In this document: one piece after another, positions 1 to 9,327 of the stretch
Position numbering within the stretch: the first letter of the stretch is position 1
Layout of the letters: each line of letters begins with the position of its first letter
Assembly (NCBI GenBank): GCA_020721005.1
Contig: DYNP01000002.1
Location: 62,001-126,000, forward strand
Origin: Thiomargarita sp.
GTDB lineage: Bacteria; Pseudomonadota; Gammaproteobacteria; Beggiatoales; Beggiatoaceae
Direction: 5' to 3'
Length of the DNA stretch: 64,000 bases
Translations under genes and position numbers: made by a program
The notes under the pieces: model-generated
Databases searched by the model: none
What the model was told of the DNA's origin: nothing
The model's input: only the letters and a program-made list of their open reading frames with translations

Positions 1-2
1 CT

Positions 3-1037
3 CCCACCGCACTTAAAAGCATCATTGAATCCATTATCCAAGACCTTGGAAAAATTCCCGAGGAATATCTAGTCCCAGCCGGAGATGGCAACTACAAACA
101 TTTTCTTGAACTGCCCAATGAACCTGATCCAAGCACAGTTTGGCAAGGAATTTACCATGAAAAAGGCGCTTTTTTATACCATGAATGGGACTATAAACGC
201 AAACACTACCGCAAAGACTGGTGTGTGCTCCGAGAATTGGAAGTTGACCCCCAACCAGAAAGTTTTATCACCACCACTTTGCAGCGTCATCAGGGAACAG
301 TCAAACAACTGCGTCGAACCTTTGAAATGTTACGAGGCGAAAACAAATTACTCAAGGCGCAACCCAATGGAGAAGATATTGATTTAGAAGCCCTCGTAAA
401 AGCCTATACAGAAATGAAATTGGGATTGGAAATGGACCCCTGTCTATTCACCAAAATGTACAAAGAAGATCGCAATATTGCAGTCATGCTCATGATTGAC
501 ATGAGCGGCTCCACTCAAGGCTGGATTAACGAAGCAGAACGAGAAGCCTTAGTTTTACTGTGCGAAGCCCTAGAAATTCTAGGAGACCGCTACGCCATCT
601 ATGGATTTTCCGGCATGACCCGCAAACGTTGCGAAATTTACAAAATAAAAACCTTTCAAGAACCTTACAATAACCTGGTCCAACAACGCATCAGCGGCAT
701 AAAACCCAAGGATTATACCAGAATGGGAGTTGCAATCCGCCATCTAACAAAAATTCTCCAACAAGTTGAAGCCCGCATCAAACTGTTAATCACCCTATCT
801 GATGGTCGCCCCGATGACTACGGTGATAATTACCGAGGACAATACGGTATTGAAGACACTCGACAATCCCTGATTGAAGCCAAGCGGATGGGTATCCACC
901 CATTTTGCATCACTTTGGACACTGAATCCAAAGACTACCTGCCTCACATGTACGGTGCAGTCAATTACATTGTCATCGATGAAGTCCGTAAACTGCCCCT
1001 CAAAGTTTCAGACATTTACCGGAAACTGACCACCTGA
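3..1037 (+). CDS. VWA-domain protein, NorD/CbbO-like (5' end outside window)
   Basis: The reading frame is open from the left edge, so this is the C-terminal part of a larger protein; an internal methionine at 225 is not needed as a start. The last ~190 residues form a von Willebrand A domain. A MIDAS motif DMSGS lies near 494-510, followed by YTRMGVAIRH and LSDGRPDDYG, a layout known from NorD and CbbO proteins. Those proteins work with MoxR/NorQ-type AAA ATPases to activate metalloenzymes such as nitric oxide reductase or Rubisco. No norQ/cbbQ, nor or cbb gene follows it here. A second, full-length relative lies at 25090-27429. The family is clear; the client enzyme is unknown. Confidence 0.85.
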   Translation, partial: PTALKSIIESIIQDLGKIPEEYLVPAGDGNYKHFLELPNEPDPSTVWQGIYHEKGAFLYHEWDYKRKHYRKDWCVLRELEVDPQPESFITTTLQRHQGTVKQLRRTFEMLRGENKLLKAQPNGEDIDLEALVKAYTEMKLGLEMDPCLFTKMYKEDRNIAVMLMIDMSGSTQGWINEAEREALVLLCEALEILGDRYAIYGFSGMTRKRCEIYKIKTFQEPYNNLVQQRISGIKPKDYTRMGVAIRHLTKILQQVEARIKLLITLSDGRPDDYGDNYRGQYGIEDTRQSLIEAKRMGIHPFCITLDTESKDYLPHMYGAVNYIVIDEVRKLPLKVSDIYRKLTT

Positions 1038-1076
1038 AAAGGAAGGCAGCAGTGTTAAGTGCCTACAATTTTGTAG

Positions 1077-1580
1077 CGCAGGATATTTATTGGGGAGATT
1101 GGGGATATGAAGGTAAAGACAAAATCTATATGGAGGGGGGGGCACGACAGATGCGCTTCGCAAGAAGCGCTCGCACATTCTACAAAGCCTAAGCAACTAC
1201 AAAAATAAGTAATGTCACTATCGCAAATAAACCTGCTGTTATACCTGATCTTACTGCTACATCTGAACTACCGGACCAAGTAAGTGTAAGAGCGGCAAGT
1301 ACAGTCACAACAAATGAAATAGACAATCCAGCATACAGTAATTCTATAAGTTCTTGTGAGTACGTTCCTTCTTTTTGCAAAGAACACCCATTCAAAAAAA
1401 GTATAGAAAATAACATAAAGTATGCGTAAGATGCGCTGTGCGTCTTTCTTAAAAGGGCATAAATCGAGGAAGGCAATATTCGAGTCTTCATAATTTTTTG
1501 GCGCAGGGTGTTTATTGGGCGGATTGAGGATATGGGGTCAGTTTGAATTCCATACCAGAAAGCAACGCGACAGATGCGCT
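1077..1580. repeat. Pair of ~80-bp direct repeats flanking a small ORF
   Basis: Copy 1 spans about 1077-1157 and copy 2 about 1501-1580. Each begins with GCGCAGG(A/G)T(A/G)TTTATTGGG and ends with CGACAGATGCGCT, with the two conserved blocks 67-68 bp apart in both copies. Copy 1 ends in a 7-bp hairpin (arms GCGCTTC and GAAGCGC, 1153-1170). The 100-codon ORF at 1189-1491 lies between them. The repeats are seen directly; that they mark an inserted or duplicated unit is inference. Confidence 0.6.
1189..1491 (-). CDS. Small hypothetical membrane protein or lipoprotein
   Basis: A 100-residue ORF that I do not recognise. It has three hydrophobic stretches: about residues 20-36 (YAYFMLFSILFLNGC, ending in a possible lipobox LNGC), about 53-72, and the C-terminal ~15 residues (LFAIVTLLIFVVA). 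The first could be a lipoprotein signal, leaving two transmembrane helices. It lies alone on the minus strand between two copies of a direct repeat. The hydropathy pattern looks coding, but there is no family match and no clear Shine-Dalgarno sequence. Confidence 0.45.
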   Translation of the reverse strand: MKTRILPSSIYALLRKTHSASYAYFMLFSILFLNGCSLQKEGTYSQELIELLYAGLSISFVVTVLAALTLTWSGSSDVAVRSGITAGLFAIVTLLIFVVA

Positions 1581-1721
1581 ACAGAGTCTTCTTATGGTGC
1601 ATTAGCCAGTTATAAATTCGAGTACACTCATTTCAAATTTCATGTTACAATCATATCAGTCTTAATGAGTTGAAGTACACTCTCACTTTGTTATAGCTAC
1701 CTGCCCAAAATTGGTAACTTT

Positions 1722-2126
1722 ATGCACCTTCATGAAAAACTCGGCTTGATACGACTTTTAAGAGGACTGACTCAGGAAGAAATGGCGGATAAACTCAGTA
1801 TGTCAACCACTGGTTATGCTAAGATTGAGAGGGGTGAAACGCAGCTAAAAGTCCCTAGGTTAGAGAAAATTGTTGGTGCTTTGGAAATGGAACTTAAGGA
1901 TTTTTTGAGTTTTGATGAGAAAATATTATTCACAGCATCATTTCACGATGAGAGTCATCAAAATAATTATGTTAATTCGGCCAAAGAGATGGTACATGAA
2001 TTGGAAATTTTGCGGCTGACTGTTAAACAAAAAGATAAGGAAATTCATTTGCTGAGTGAGCAGATTAAGTTGTTGATTGAACAGGTAAATCAATTGAAAG
2101 AATTGATAAAGTTGAAAAACAAATAG
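1722..2126 (+). CDS. XRE-family transcriptional regulator with C-terminal coiled coil
   Basis: A 134-residue protein. Residues 1-65 form a Cro/C1-type helix-turn-helix: LTQEEMADKLSMSTTGYAKIERG covers helices 2 and 3 with the usual TQEEMA and YAKIERGE signatures. Residues ~80-134 are charged heptad-like sequence (LRLTVKQKDKEIHLLSEQ), predicting a dimerising coiled coil. Short XRE-plus-coiled-coil proteins of this shape are known in betaproteobacteria and Thiotrichales. It has no operon partner, so it may control itself or a distant gene. The start follows an AT-rich stretch without a good ribosome-binding site. Confidence 0.85.
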   Translation: MHLHEKLGLIRLLRGLTQEEMADKLSMSTTGYAKIERGETQLKVPRLEKIVGALEMELKDFLSFDEKILFTASFHDESHQNNYVNSAKEMVHELEILRLTVKQKDKEIHLLSEQIKLLIEQVNQLKELIKLKNK

Positions 2127-2604
2127 TCAGCCAGGTTGAACTTTTAAGATCGATTGATCAACGGGAAGTTTTTATCAATCGCGATTTTCATCATGCCAAA
2201 CAACAACCTCTTTTTTTACTTTGAGGCAAAGATCGTTTTACCAGCACAGTACATTGGCATTGGAGGATCATGCGATCGATGGATGGACCTCCTATCATCA
2301 TTCCATCCTACACATACTTTTTTCAAAGAGAATAATGAAGTTTCCCTCTCCCTTCTTGAAAAAAGTAGGCTCAGTTAAACAAAACTGGGCCCTACTCCTC
2401 CCTACCAAAAGAATAATTGCTCACCTCTCTCCTTCTTTAAGAAGTAGAGTCAATCCGCCCTTCTTCATATAAGAGTGAAAAGAGGAGAGCATGGCTATGC
2501 TCCATTTCGGAGAACAATTTTATACTCTTGCTATCATCACGTATAAAAATACCAATAAGGTCATGTGATTTTCTCAATTAACGATTATTTAATTGACATT
2601 ATCC
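2127..2604. other. Intergenic region without a convincing gene
   Basis: Two overlapping ORFs here (74 and 83 codons) look like chance: their amino-acid composition is erratic and they match no family. Just after the XRE stop, another frame stays open to about 2223 and reads plausibly, which may be a leftover of an older gene end. An imperfect inverted repeat lies at 2364-2396 (AGTAGG near the left end, CCTACT at the right). Confidence 0.5.
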
Positions 2605-2635
2605 TTGATAACTACCCACTAATCATTGGTATAAT
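2605..2635 (+). promoter_or_regulatory. Candidate sigma-70 promoter with extended -10
   Basis: A perfect TATAAT at 2630-2635 is preceded by TGG, giving an extended -10 element. A TTGATA at 2605-2610 could act as a -35 with a 19-bp spacer. The ATG of the CheY-like gene is about 50 bp downstream, so this would drive the three-gene chemosensory-type operon 2688-6602. Recognised by pattern only. Confidence 0.5.
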
Positions 2636-2687
2636 AATACTGGATAAACCTCAATAATAAAGTCACCCTTTATGGAAATACACCAAC

Positions 2688-3062
2688 ATGACCCCTAACA
2701 CGATATTAGTTGTTGATGACAGTAGAGTATCTAGGATGCTAATTCGGGCCATCATTGCCCACGCCGATCCGCAAGCCACAGTCATTGAAGCACAAGACGG
2801 CAAAGAAGCCTTGGCAAAAACTGAAAAAGCCACCATATCCATTGCCACCTTAGACCTTAATATGCCCGGCATGGATGGGTTGGTCCTCGCCAAAGAATTG
2901 CTTCAACGCTTTCCCAATGCCAAAATTGGTCTTCTGACTGCCAACATTCAAGAAATGGTTCGTCAAAAAGCCAGTGAATTGGGACTTTTCTTCATTCCCA
3001 AGCCTATCACTGAAGAAAAAATTCTCAACTTCATTCATCATGAGGAAAAAATTAAGCGTTAA
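2688..3062 (+). CDS. Single-domain response regulator, CheY-like
   Basis: A 124-residue stand-alone receiver domain. Acidic pair DD at residues 10-11 after ILVV, phospho-acceptor D56 in LDLNMPGMDG, conserved T84 (GLLTAN) and K105 in IPKPI are all present, so it should be phosphorylatable. There is no output domain. It is followed 43 bp later by a CheC-like phosphatase and then by a large hybrid kinase, a natural kinase / receiver / phosphatase trio. It probably carries phosphate from the hybrid kinase to an unseen target. Confidence 0.92.
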   Translation: MTPNTILVVDDSRVSRMLIRAIIAHADPQATVIEAQDGKEALAKTEKATISIATLDLNMPGMDGLVLAKELLQRFPNAKIGLLTANIQEMVRQKASELGLFFIPKPITEEKILNFIHHEEKIKR

Positions 3063-3105
3063 TTCTTCCCTCGTTTTCCTAACCCATCTCTAAGTAAACT
3101 ATTTT

Positions 3106-3741
3106 ATGGATGAACACATCCGACTATCTGAACTCCACTGTGACGCCATCGTAGAACTCCTGAATATTGGTATGGGACAAGCAGCAAATTCCCTCAGTGA
3201 AATGGTTCGTGAAGAAGTCAAACTTTCCGTGCCCAGTCTTGAATTGCTCTCTCGACAAAATGCCATCAAACACCTCAATGGACATCCAGATAGGCGTATT
3301 GCGGCGGTCAAACAACACTTTGAGGGTCCCTTTTGGGGAGACGCGCTCCTCTTGTTTCCGCAAGAAAAAAGCCTAGAACTGGTAAGAGCCTTGATGAAGG
3401 ACGAAGAAGTTCCCCTGGACATGCTCACCGAACTTGAACAAGATGCCTTAACTGAAATTGGAAATATCATTCTCAACTCCTGCATAGGCAGCCTAGCCGA
3501 TATCTTATCTCAACAACTGTCCAGCGACCTCCCCATTTTTATCACAGGCTCGGTAAATGAAGTGCTTGACGCTTGCGTAGCTCAAGGCGATGACATGATC
3601 ATGTTTCTAAGAATGGACTTTGCCCTACACACCAAAGATATTGACGGTTATGTTGCCTTTATCTTGGAAATTCCGGCCATGGAAAAATTTAAAACCAATA
3701 TCGATCTCTATCTGCAAGGTCTTCAACACATTCAATTTTAA
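3106..3741 (+). CDS. CheC/CheX/FliY-family phosphatase
   Basis: A 211-residue protein with two copies of the CheC catalytic signature. The first is D13-xxx-E17-xx-N20 with P43, the second D113-xxx-E117-xx-N120 with P143; both keep the exact D/S-x3-E-x2-N-x22-P spacing of the family. CheC proteins dephosphorylate CheY-P, so the likely substrate is the CheY-like protein encoded just upstream. No methyl-accepting protein, CheA or CheD is in the window, so the role is probably general signalling rather than flagellar chemotaxis. Confidence 0.85.
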   Translation: MDEHIRLSELHCDAIVELLNIGMGQAANSLSEMVREEVKLSVPSLELLSRQNAIKHLNGHPDRRIAAVKQHFEGPFWGDALLLFPQEKSLELVRALMKDEEVPLDMLTELEQDALTEIGNIILNSCIGSLADILSQQLSSDLPIFITGSVNEVLDACVAQGDDMIMFLRMDFALHTKDIDGYVAFILEIPAMEKFKTNIDLYLQGLQHIQF

Positions 3742-3761
3742 ACATCACTCACCATAATCTC

Positions 3762-6602
3762 ATGACGTCTTCCCAACCCCCTTTGCAAGATAATGCCGCA
3801 CTCAGTCAATTGGTCTCCACAGTCATTGACAACTGTAACATTGGGATCATTGTGTTAAACGCTCAACAGCACATAGTTGTATGGAACACTTGGATGATTA
3901 AACACGCCAAGATCAACCTGACTGAGGCTCTTGAAAAACCCCTGCTTAGCCTTTTTCCTGAAATTGCCCATTCTCGAATCAGTCAAGCAGTGCAAATGGC
4001 ATTATCCCAAGGACTCTCCTCTATACTTTCTCAAAGTTTGCATGGCGCCTTGTTCCCACTGTATCTACTCAAAGGACAACCCTATTTTGAAGAAGGTGGA
4101 CAACTCCAACAATCAGTCACCATCAGCCCTCTTAACCTGCCCGATTTACCCCGTCACTGTCTCATCCAAATCACTGACATGACCGATGTAGTTAGGCGAG
4201 AATACTTGCTACGTTCCCAATCTCGTCAAGTGAGAATGTTAGCCAATGAGTACCATACCAATGAATTGTACTTGAAAGCGGTGTTAGACAACGCTATGGA
4301 CGCCATTGTCACCATCAATGAACAGGGTAACGTAGAAATGTTCAACCCGGCTGCTGAACGCATTTTTGGATATGCAACCCACGAAGTCAAAGGGAATAAT
4401 ATTGGAATGCTCATGTCTCATCCCCATGATGAGCGCCACAATCACTACCTACGAAACTATCTTCATACCGGACAGCGTAAGATCATAGGAACAGGTCGAG
4501 AAGTGCTTGGCAAACGCAAAGACGGTCATCTGATTCCCCTAGAACTCTCAGTCAGCGAAATGAAATTTGCCGACAAACACTGGTTTATCGGCATCATGCA
4601 CGACGTCACTCAACGCAAAATCACCCTTGAAGAACTCCAAAAAGCCAAGGAAGCCGCTGAAACTGCCAACCAAGCCAAAAGCGACTTCCTAGCCACCATG
4701 AGTCACGAAATTCGTACCCCTATGGGAGGGGTGATTGGCATGATTGAACTGCTCAGCAAAACAGTCCTCACTCCCAAACAAGCTCACTACGTTGAAACCG
4801 TTAGACGCTCCAGCGAAGCCCTGTTAAACCTCATCAACGACATTCTTGACTTCTCCAGAATTGAAGCCGGCAAACTCAACCTAGAAACCATTGAATTCAG
4901 TTTAACCACCCTGGTCGAAGAAGTGGTTACCCTGTTTGCTGCCTCCACCCAAAATAAACAACTGACCCTCATCTGTCAATTCTTCCCCCTTCCCACCCAC
5001 CTATTACTGGGAGATCCCAGCCGTCTGCGTCAAATTTTGACCAATTTATTAGGGAATGCCATCAAATTCACCGATCAAGGTCAAATCATTCTTAAAATCC
5101 AATTTACCCCCACCCCCCCTTATACCGTCCGCTTTGAAGTCATTGACACCGGAATCGGCATTCATGACACCGTCAAAGACCGCCTATTTCAACCTTTCTC
5201 TCAAGCCGACAGCTCAACCACTCGACGATATGGAGGCACTGGACTGGGTCTGGTCATCTCCCAACGCCTCATCCATCTCATGAAAGGCAAAATTGGTCTC
5301 CACAGCCAACTCGGACAAGGCAGCACCTTCTGGTTTGAAATTGATCTCCCCCCTTCTTCCACTCTCAGTCCCCTAAAACCCCACTTAGACCAACTGAACA
5401 ACCTAAAAGGTCTCAAAGTATTAATATTAGACTCCAATTTACCAAGAGGTCAAATCACCAGCGACCTCTTAAAACACTGGGACCTGTTTCCAGAAGTCGT
5501 TACTTCTCCAGAAGAAGGAAAACAAAAACTCTCCCTGTCCTATGACATCATCATCGTAGACGACAGCTTTCTCCCCCACCTCACCCTCGACTGTGGCGAA
5601 AACTGTCGCTTCATCATTCTCACCTCCATTGACAAACTTCTCGAAAATCACCACATTGAATCCAAAGCCCTCCTCATCAGCAAACCCATCTTACCCTCCA
5701 AACTACTAGAATGCTTACTCAACCTATTGCTAAAAACCCCCCGACTGCCTAAAGCAATAGAAACATCCCACCTATTTAAATCACTCCTCAGCCTTCCCCA
5801 AAAGAAAACATCCATCCTAGTTGCTGAAGACAACCTCATCAACCAAGAAGTAGCCAAAGCCATGCTCAGCCAACTGGGCTATGAAGTGAGCATTGCCGAA
5901 GATGGACAAAAAGTCCTTGAAACTCTGGCAGTTAAAAACTACGATCTCATCTTCATGGACTGTCACATGCCCAATATTGACGGTTTTGAAGCCACCCGCC
6001 AAATTCGTCAACTCAACTCTGCCAAAGCCAACATTCCCATCATTGCTCTCACTGCCAGCGTCATGCCCAGCAATCGCCAAAAATGCTTTGAAGCCGGCAT
6101 GAACGATTACCTCAGCAAACCCGTAAAATCTGCCGACTTCCAAAAAATTCTAAAATTCTACCTAAAACAAGAAGATTCCTCTCCCGATTCCACCAAAACA
6201 ACAACTTCTGAACCCAACAAAGAAACCAAAGAAATTCCCGTGCTCAACCTCGAACTGTTGGAACAAATGCGTAAGGACATGAGGAACCGAGGCATTAACT
6301 GGCTAATTGATGTATTTTTGAATGAATTGCCCAACTATGCCCAAGCTCTTAAAGAGGTGGTCTCACAACAAGAAAATACTGGGGAACTTTTATACATGCA
6401 AGCCCATAAATTCAAAGGGGGCTGCAAAAACCTAGGTGCCCTGCGCATGATTGCCCTCTGTGAACATCTGGAAAACCTAGCCAAACAAACCCTATTACAC
6501 GAAGCTGAACTTGTTCTCTCAAGAGAACTTGATTCCGAAATCACCCGATTGCAAGAGGCCTTAGCCATTGAAAAATTAAAGGAACAACCCAAAACCAACT
6601 GA
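3762..6602 (+). CDS. Hybrid sensor histidine kinase, PAS-HisKA-HATPase-REC-HPt
   Basis: A 946-residue protein without a signal peptide or membrane helices, so probably cytoplasmic. Two PAS-like segments lie at ~20-150 and ~168-290 (the second with NAMDAIVTINEQGNVEMFN and an MHDVTQRK end). The kinase core has H315 in MSHEIRTP, an N box near 430-440, a G1 box DTGIGI near 461 and GGTGLGL near 490. A degenerate receiver at ~545-650 is followed by a true receiver with D733 (FMDCHMPNIDGF). The C-terminus is an HPt domain with H882 in AHKFKGG. It can run a full His-Asp-His relay and end on the CheY-like protein of the same operon, 20 bp behind the CheC-like gene. Confidence 0.93.
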   Translation: MTSSQPPLQDNAALSQLVSTVIDNCNIGIIVLNAQQHIVVWNTWMIKHAKINLTEALEKPLLSLFPEIAHSRISQAVQMALSQGLSSILSQSLHGALFPLYLLKGQPYFEEGGQLQQSVTISPLNLPDLPRHCLIQITDMTDVVRREYLLRSQSRQVRMLANEYHTNELYLKAVLDNAMDAIVTINEQGNVEMFNPAAERIFGYATHEVKGNNIGMLMSHPHDERHNHYLRNYLHTGQRKIIGTGREVLGKRKDGHLIPLELSVSEMKFADKHWFIGIMHDVTQRKITLEELQKAKEAAETANQAKSDFLATMSHEIRTPMGGVIGMIELLSKTVLTPKQAHYVETVRRSSEALLNLINDILDFSRIEAGKLNLETIEFSLTTLVEEVVTLFAASTQNKQLTLICQFFPLPTHLLLGDPSRLRQILTNLLGNAIKFTDQGQIILKIQFTPTPPYTVRFEVIDTGIGIHDTVKDRLFQPFSQADSSTTRRYGGTGLGLVISQRLIHLMKGKIGLHSQLGQGSTFWFEIDLPPSSTLSPLKPHLDQLNNLKGLKVLILDSNLPRGQITSDLLKHWDLFPEVVTSPEEGKQKLSLSYDIIIVDDSFLPHLTLDCGENCRFIILTSIDKLLENHHIESKALLISKPILPSKLLECLLNLLLKTPRLPKAIETSHLFKSLLSLPQKKTSILVAEDNLINQEVAKAMLSQLGYEVSIAEDGQKVLETLAVKNYDLIFMDCHMPNIDGFEATRQIRQLNSAKANIPIIALTASVMPSNRQKCFEAGMNDYLSKPVKSADFQKILKFYLKQEDSSPDSTKTTTSEPNKETKEIPVLNLELLEQMRKDMRNRGINWLIDVFLNELPNYAQALKEVVSQQENTGELLYMQAHKFKGGCKNLGALRMIALCEHLENLAKQTLLHEAELVLSRELDSEITRLQEALAIEKLKEQPKTN

Positions 6603-6765
6603 AAAACCCAAACACCGTCCCTACTTGTTTACTCCAAACTTTGGACACTCACTTAATTATGTTTTCCCTGTGAGTCTGCCTCTAACTCACGCCGAAGCTT
6701 GGGAACACGGTTTGTTAAACTATCTGAAACTCAAGCCAACATGCAGCAGGCAGAATTTTTTCAAA

Positions 6766-6791
6766 GTGGGTAACTAATAGCAGTTACCCAC
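6766..6791. terminator. Perfect hairpin between convergent genes
   Basis: Arms GTGGGTAACT (6766-6775) and AGTTACCCAC (6782-6791) pair perfectly over 10 bp around a 6-nt loop. It sits between the ends of the hybrid kinase (6602) and the glycosyltransferase (6801). On the minus strand it is followed by TTTGAAAAAATT. A bidirectional or minus-strand terminator is likely. Confidence 0.65.
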
Positions 6792-6800
6792 TCTACCTGA

Positions 6801-7976
6801 TTAAGGCACCGCCAACAATTCCCCAACCCGGGCTGCCACCTTATCCCAACTGCTTTTTGCCACCGCAGCTCGTCTCTTCTCAATCAAAGCCACTGAATCT
6901 TCCCGAAGAGCAGTCCCAAGATGGTTTAGGAAGTCTTCATGAGAATCAGCCATATAAATCAAGGAGTTATAAACTTCAAAGGCTGGCAAACGCATAACTA
7001 CAATGGGATAACCTGCTGCCAAATATTCTTTCAATTTGGTGGGATTGCACATTTGATTGAATTCATTTTGTAAAAAGGGAATAATACCCACATCAAAATG
7101 AGCCGCATAACTGGCCAGTTGTTCGGGACTGATCTGATCAACATGGACTACATTGGCTTGAGCCAACACCTGGGACAAATCCATTTGTTTGGGACCGACC
7201 AGTACCAAAGTGCCGGGCTGAATATGGCGAGCGACTTTGATCATCAATTCCACATCCATACGATATTCATCCATCCCCCCATAAAAACCAACAATGGGCC
7301 GTGGCAGTCCCTCCAAAATTGCAGGCATTGGACAACGGGGACCAGTCAAAGGTCGGGCCTGGACAAAATTCTCAAAATCCACGCCGTGCCCAATAAATAC
7401 GGATTGTTTGACCAGACCATATTCCCGTTCCATCAATCCTTCATGAACATAGGCTGCCGCATCAGACAGGGTCAATAAACGTTGTTCCAGTGCCCAAATC
7501 TGTTGTTTATTCGCCTCTGGCAAAGTGGTGAAATCATCACAACGATCAAAGACCACTTTGACCCATTGCCCTCGCTCCACAGCAGGCACCATGGTAGGCA
7601 TGGAGACTAAAGCAGAAGGTTGTTTAATTCCCAACCGCCAGCATATCCATTTCACCTGTTGGGCCAACAAGTGACCATTGAACTCTAACATGGCTGGAGA
7701 ATAGCGGGGCACAAATAGGGGACTGTAAATATACAGTCCAGACACGGGATCTCTTTTCAAACCTCGAGTTAAACTTTTTAGTTTTCGCCAGTATCGAGAC
7801 CAGGCAATTTCAGTTTTGCCCGGAACAGGCATACGCATGCCAATGCTGTTGATCCAGACAGTAGGCACTCGTTGGGCCAGACGAGAAGCCATTCTCACTG
7901 AAGCATGTCCTCGATTATGATACCACCAATCGACATTCCCAAAATGGATGACTCCATCGCAATGTTGTTGTGTCAT
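6801..7976 (-). CDS. Glycosyltransferase, GT-B fold (family 4-like)
   Basis: A 391-residue cytoplasmic protein. The C-terminal half has the GT-B donor-binding pattern: GHGVDFENF (196-204), a glycine-rich FYGGMDEYRMD (231-241) and NPTKLKEYLAAG (311-322), where the K and E match the phosphate- and sugar-binding positions of family 1/4 transferases. It overlaps the upstream nucleotidyltransferase-HAD gene by 4 bp (ATGA), so the two are translationally coupled. With the GmhA-like gene they suggest making and transferring an activated heptose-like sugar to a surface glycan. The donor and acceptor cannot be read from the sequence. Confidence 0.82.
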   Translation of the reverse strand: MTQQHCDGVIHFGNVDWWYHNRGHASVRMASRLAQRVPTVWINSIGMRMPVPGKTEIAWSRYWRKLKSLTRGLKRDPVSGLYIYSPLFVPRYSPAMLEFNGHLLAQQVKWICWRLGIKQPSALVSMPTMVPAVERGQWVKVVFDRCDDFTTLPEANKQQIWALEQRLLTLSDAAAYVHEGLMEREYGLVKQSVFIGHGVDFENFVQARPLTGPRCPMPAILEGLPRPIVGFYGGMDEYRMDVELMIKVARHIQPGTLVLVGPKQMDLSQVLAQANVVHVDQISPEQLASYAAHFDVGIIPFLQNEFNQMCNPTKLKEYLAAGYPIVVMRLPAFEVYNSLIYMADSHEDFLNHLGTALREDSVALIEKRRAAVAKSSWDKVAARVGELLAVP

Positions 7977-9322
7977 AACTGTTCTCGTTTTGGATCAGTG
8001 TGTTGCAAGATTAAATTGCTGGCAGTCAATAGATCTGGAGAAACCAGCCAATTCACAGTTTCTGGAACGGTAAATTCTTCTAACCCTTTGCCAGTTTCTA
8101 CCAAAATTAATCCCTGACAATGGGCATGATAACCGGCCAGAATGTCGCTGATCATGTCCCCAATCATCCAAGAGCGGGTTAAATCCAGGTGTAATTCTTC
8201 TGCAGCTTTGAATAATAACCCCGGACCGGGTTTGCGATCGTAAAATTCTACCACGGTCCGATCTTTGATTTTGGTCTCTTCTGGAGAATAGTAAAATCCA
8301 TCCAATTGAGTGCCTTCCGCAGCGAGTTGTTCGCATAACACGTGATGAATTTCTTGTAATTCTGCTTCTGTAATCAAGCCTTTACCGATTGGAGACTGGT
8401 TGCTAACCACAATGCAGGCAAACCCGGCAGCGCGCAATTGTCGAATGGCAGTCCCTGCGCCCGGCAATAAACGCACTTGTTCCGGGTGAGAAAGGTAATG
8501 AACTTGTTCTATTACGGTCCCATCTCGATCCAGAAAAATTGCAGGTGTTTTGCCTTGGTAATGGCCTTGGGCTTGTCGCCAGTCGACTACGTCTCGTTGG
8601 GCTTGTAGATAGGCAACATAAGTTCCCATGTCTCGATGATAGCTATTTTCTGTTGTCCAACCCCGCATTCTTCCTACCAATTTTGGCAAGATTTCAAAAC
8701 CAAAATCAAAGGTTTGTAAGGCGGCTATTTCTCGATATAGGTTTGCATCTAACACATAAACCCCGGCATTGGCTAAATCACCAATCGGCTGAGCTGGTTT
8801 TTCTTCAAAATGAATAATGCGTTGGTCCTCATCCAGTTGAGCGATACCGCAGGCTCGTGGATTGGGGGCATGGAATAGCAGTAAGGTTGCCGGGTCTGTA
8901 TGTTGACGATGAAAGTTGAGTAAGGCAGATAAATCAACTGTGCTCAAATTGTCGGCATAGATGATGATGATTTCATCAGTTTCATCAGCAAAATGGGGAT
9001 TGGCCGCCAGGGTCCCAGCTGAGCCTAACAGTTGAGGCTCATAGGTTTCTTGCAGGTGTATAGTCCCTTGAGCATGGATGCGTTGAATATAGTCTCGTAC
9101 TTGGTGAGCCAAATGATGGGTGTTGATGAGAACTTCTTTCACTCCAGTTTGACATAAGGCAGTTATCCAATAGTCTAACAGGGGTCGACCCGCAATGGGG
9201 ACCATACATTTGGTAATGTGATGAGTTAAGGGTTGCAGACGAGTTCCTAAACCAGCGGCCAAGAGCACCGCTTTGGGTGGGCGCATGTTCTGAGCCAATG
9301 TGTCAGTGAGCCTGGTGGTCAT
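7973..9322 (-). CDS. Fusion: sugar nucleotidyltransferase + GmhB-like HAD phosphatase
   Basis: A 449-residue two-domain protein. Residues ~16-250 are a RmlA/HddC-like NDP-sugar pyrophosphorylase (LAAGLGTRLQPLT at 21-33, then K38 and the EKPA and GDLANAGVYV motifs). Residues ~258-430 are a HisB/GmhB-type HAD phosphatase: D265-x-D267 in FLDRDGTV, SNQ at 307-309, K364, and GD at 388-389 with D393. The cysteine/histidine zinc loop of classic GmhB is absent; the matching segment is YYSPEETKIKD. The two activities would dephosphorylate a sugar bisphosphate and then activate the sugar-1-phosphate. It begins 5 bp after the GmhA-like gene, and its product may feed the glycosyltransferase downstream. 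Confidence 0.85.
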   Translation of the reverse strand: MTTRLTDTLAQNMRPPKAVLLAAGLGTRLQPLTHHITKCMVPIAGRPLLDYWITALCQTGVKEVLINTHHLAHQVRDYIQRIHAQGTIHLQETYEPQLLGSAGTLAANPHFADETDEIIIIYADNLSTVDLSALLNFHRQHTDPATLLLFHAPNPRACGIAQLDEDQRIIHFEEKPAQPIGDLANAGVYVLDANLYREIAALQTFDFGFEILPKLVGRMRGWTTENSYHRDMGTYVAYLQAQRDVVDWRQAQGHYQGKTPAIFLDRDGTVIEQVHYLSHPEQVRLLPGAGTAIRQLRAAGFACIVVSNQSPIGKGLITEAELQEIHHVLCEQLAAEGTQLDGFYYSPEETKIKDRTVVEFYDRKPGPGLLFKAAEELHLDLTRSWMIGDMISDILAGYHAHCQGLILVETGKGLEEFTVPETVNWLVSPDLLTASNLILQHTDPKREQL

Positions 9323-9327
9323 TTGGT

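Noticed and set aside
2154-2472. Two overlapping short ORFs after the XRE gene
   Set aside because: Composition is random and they overlap each other in different frames.
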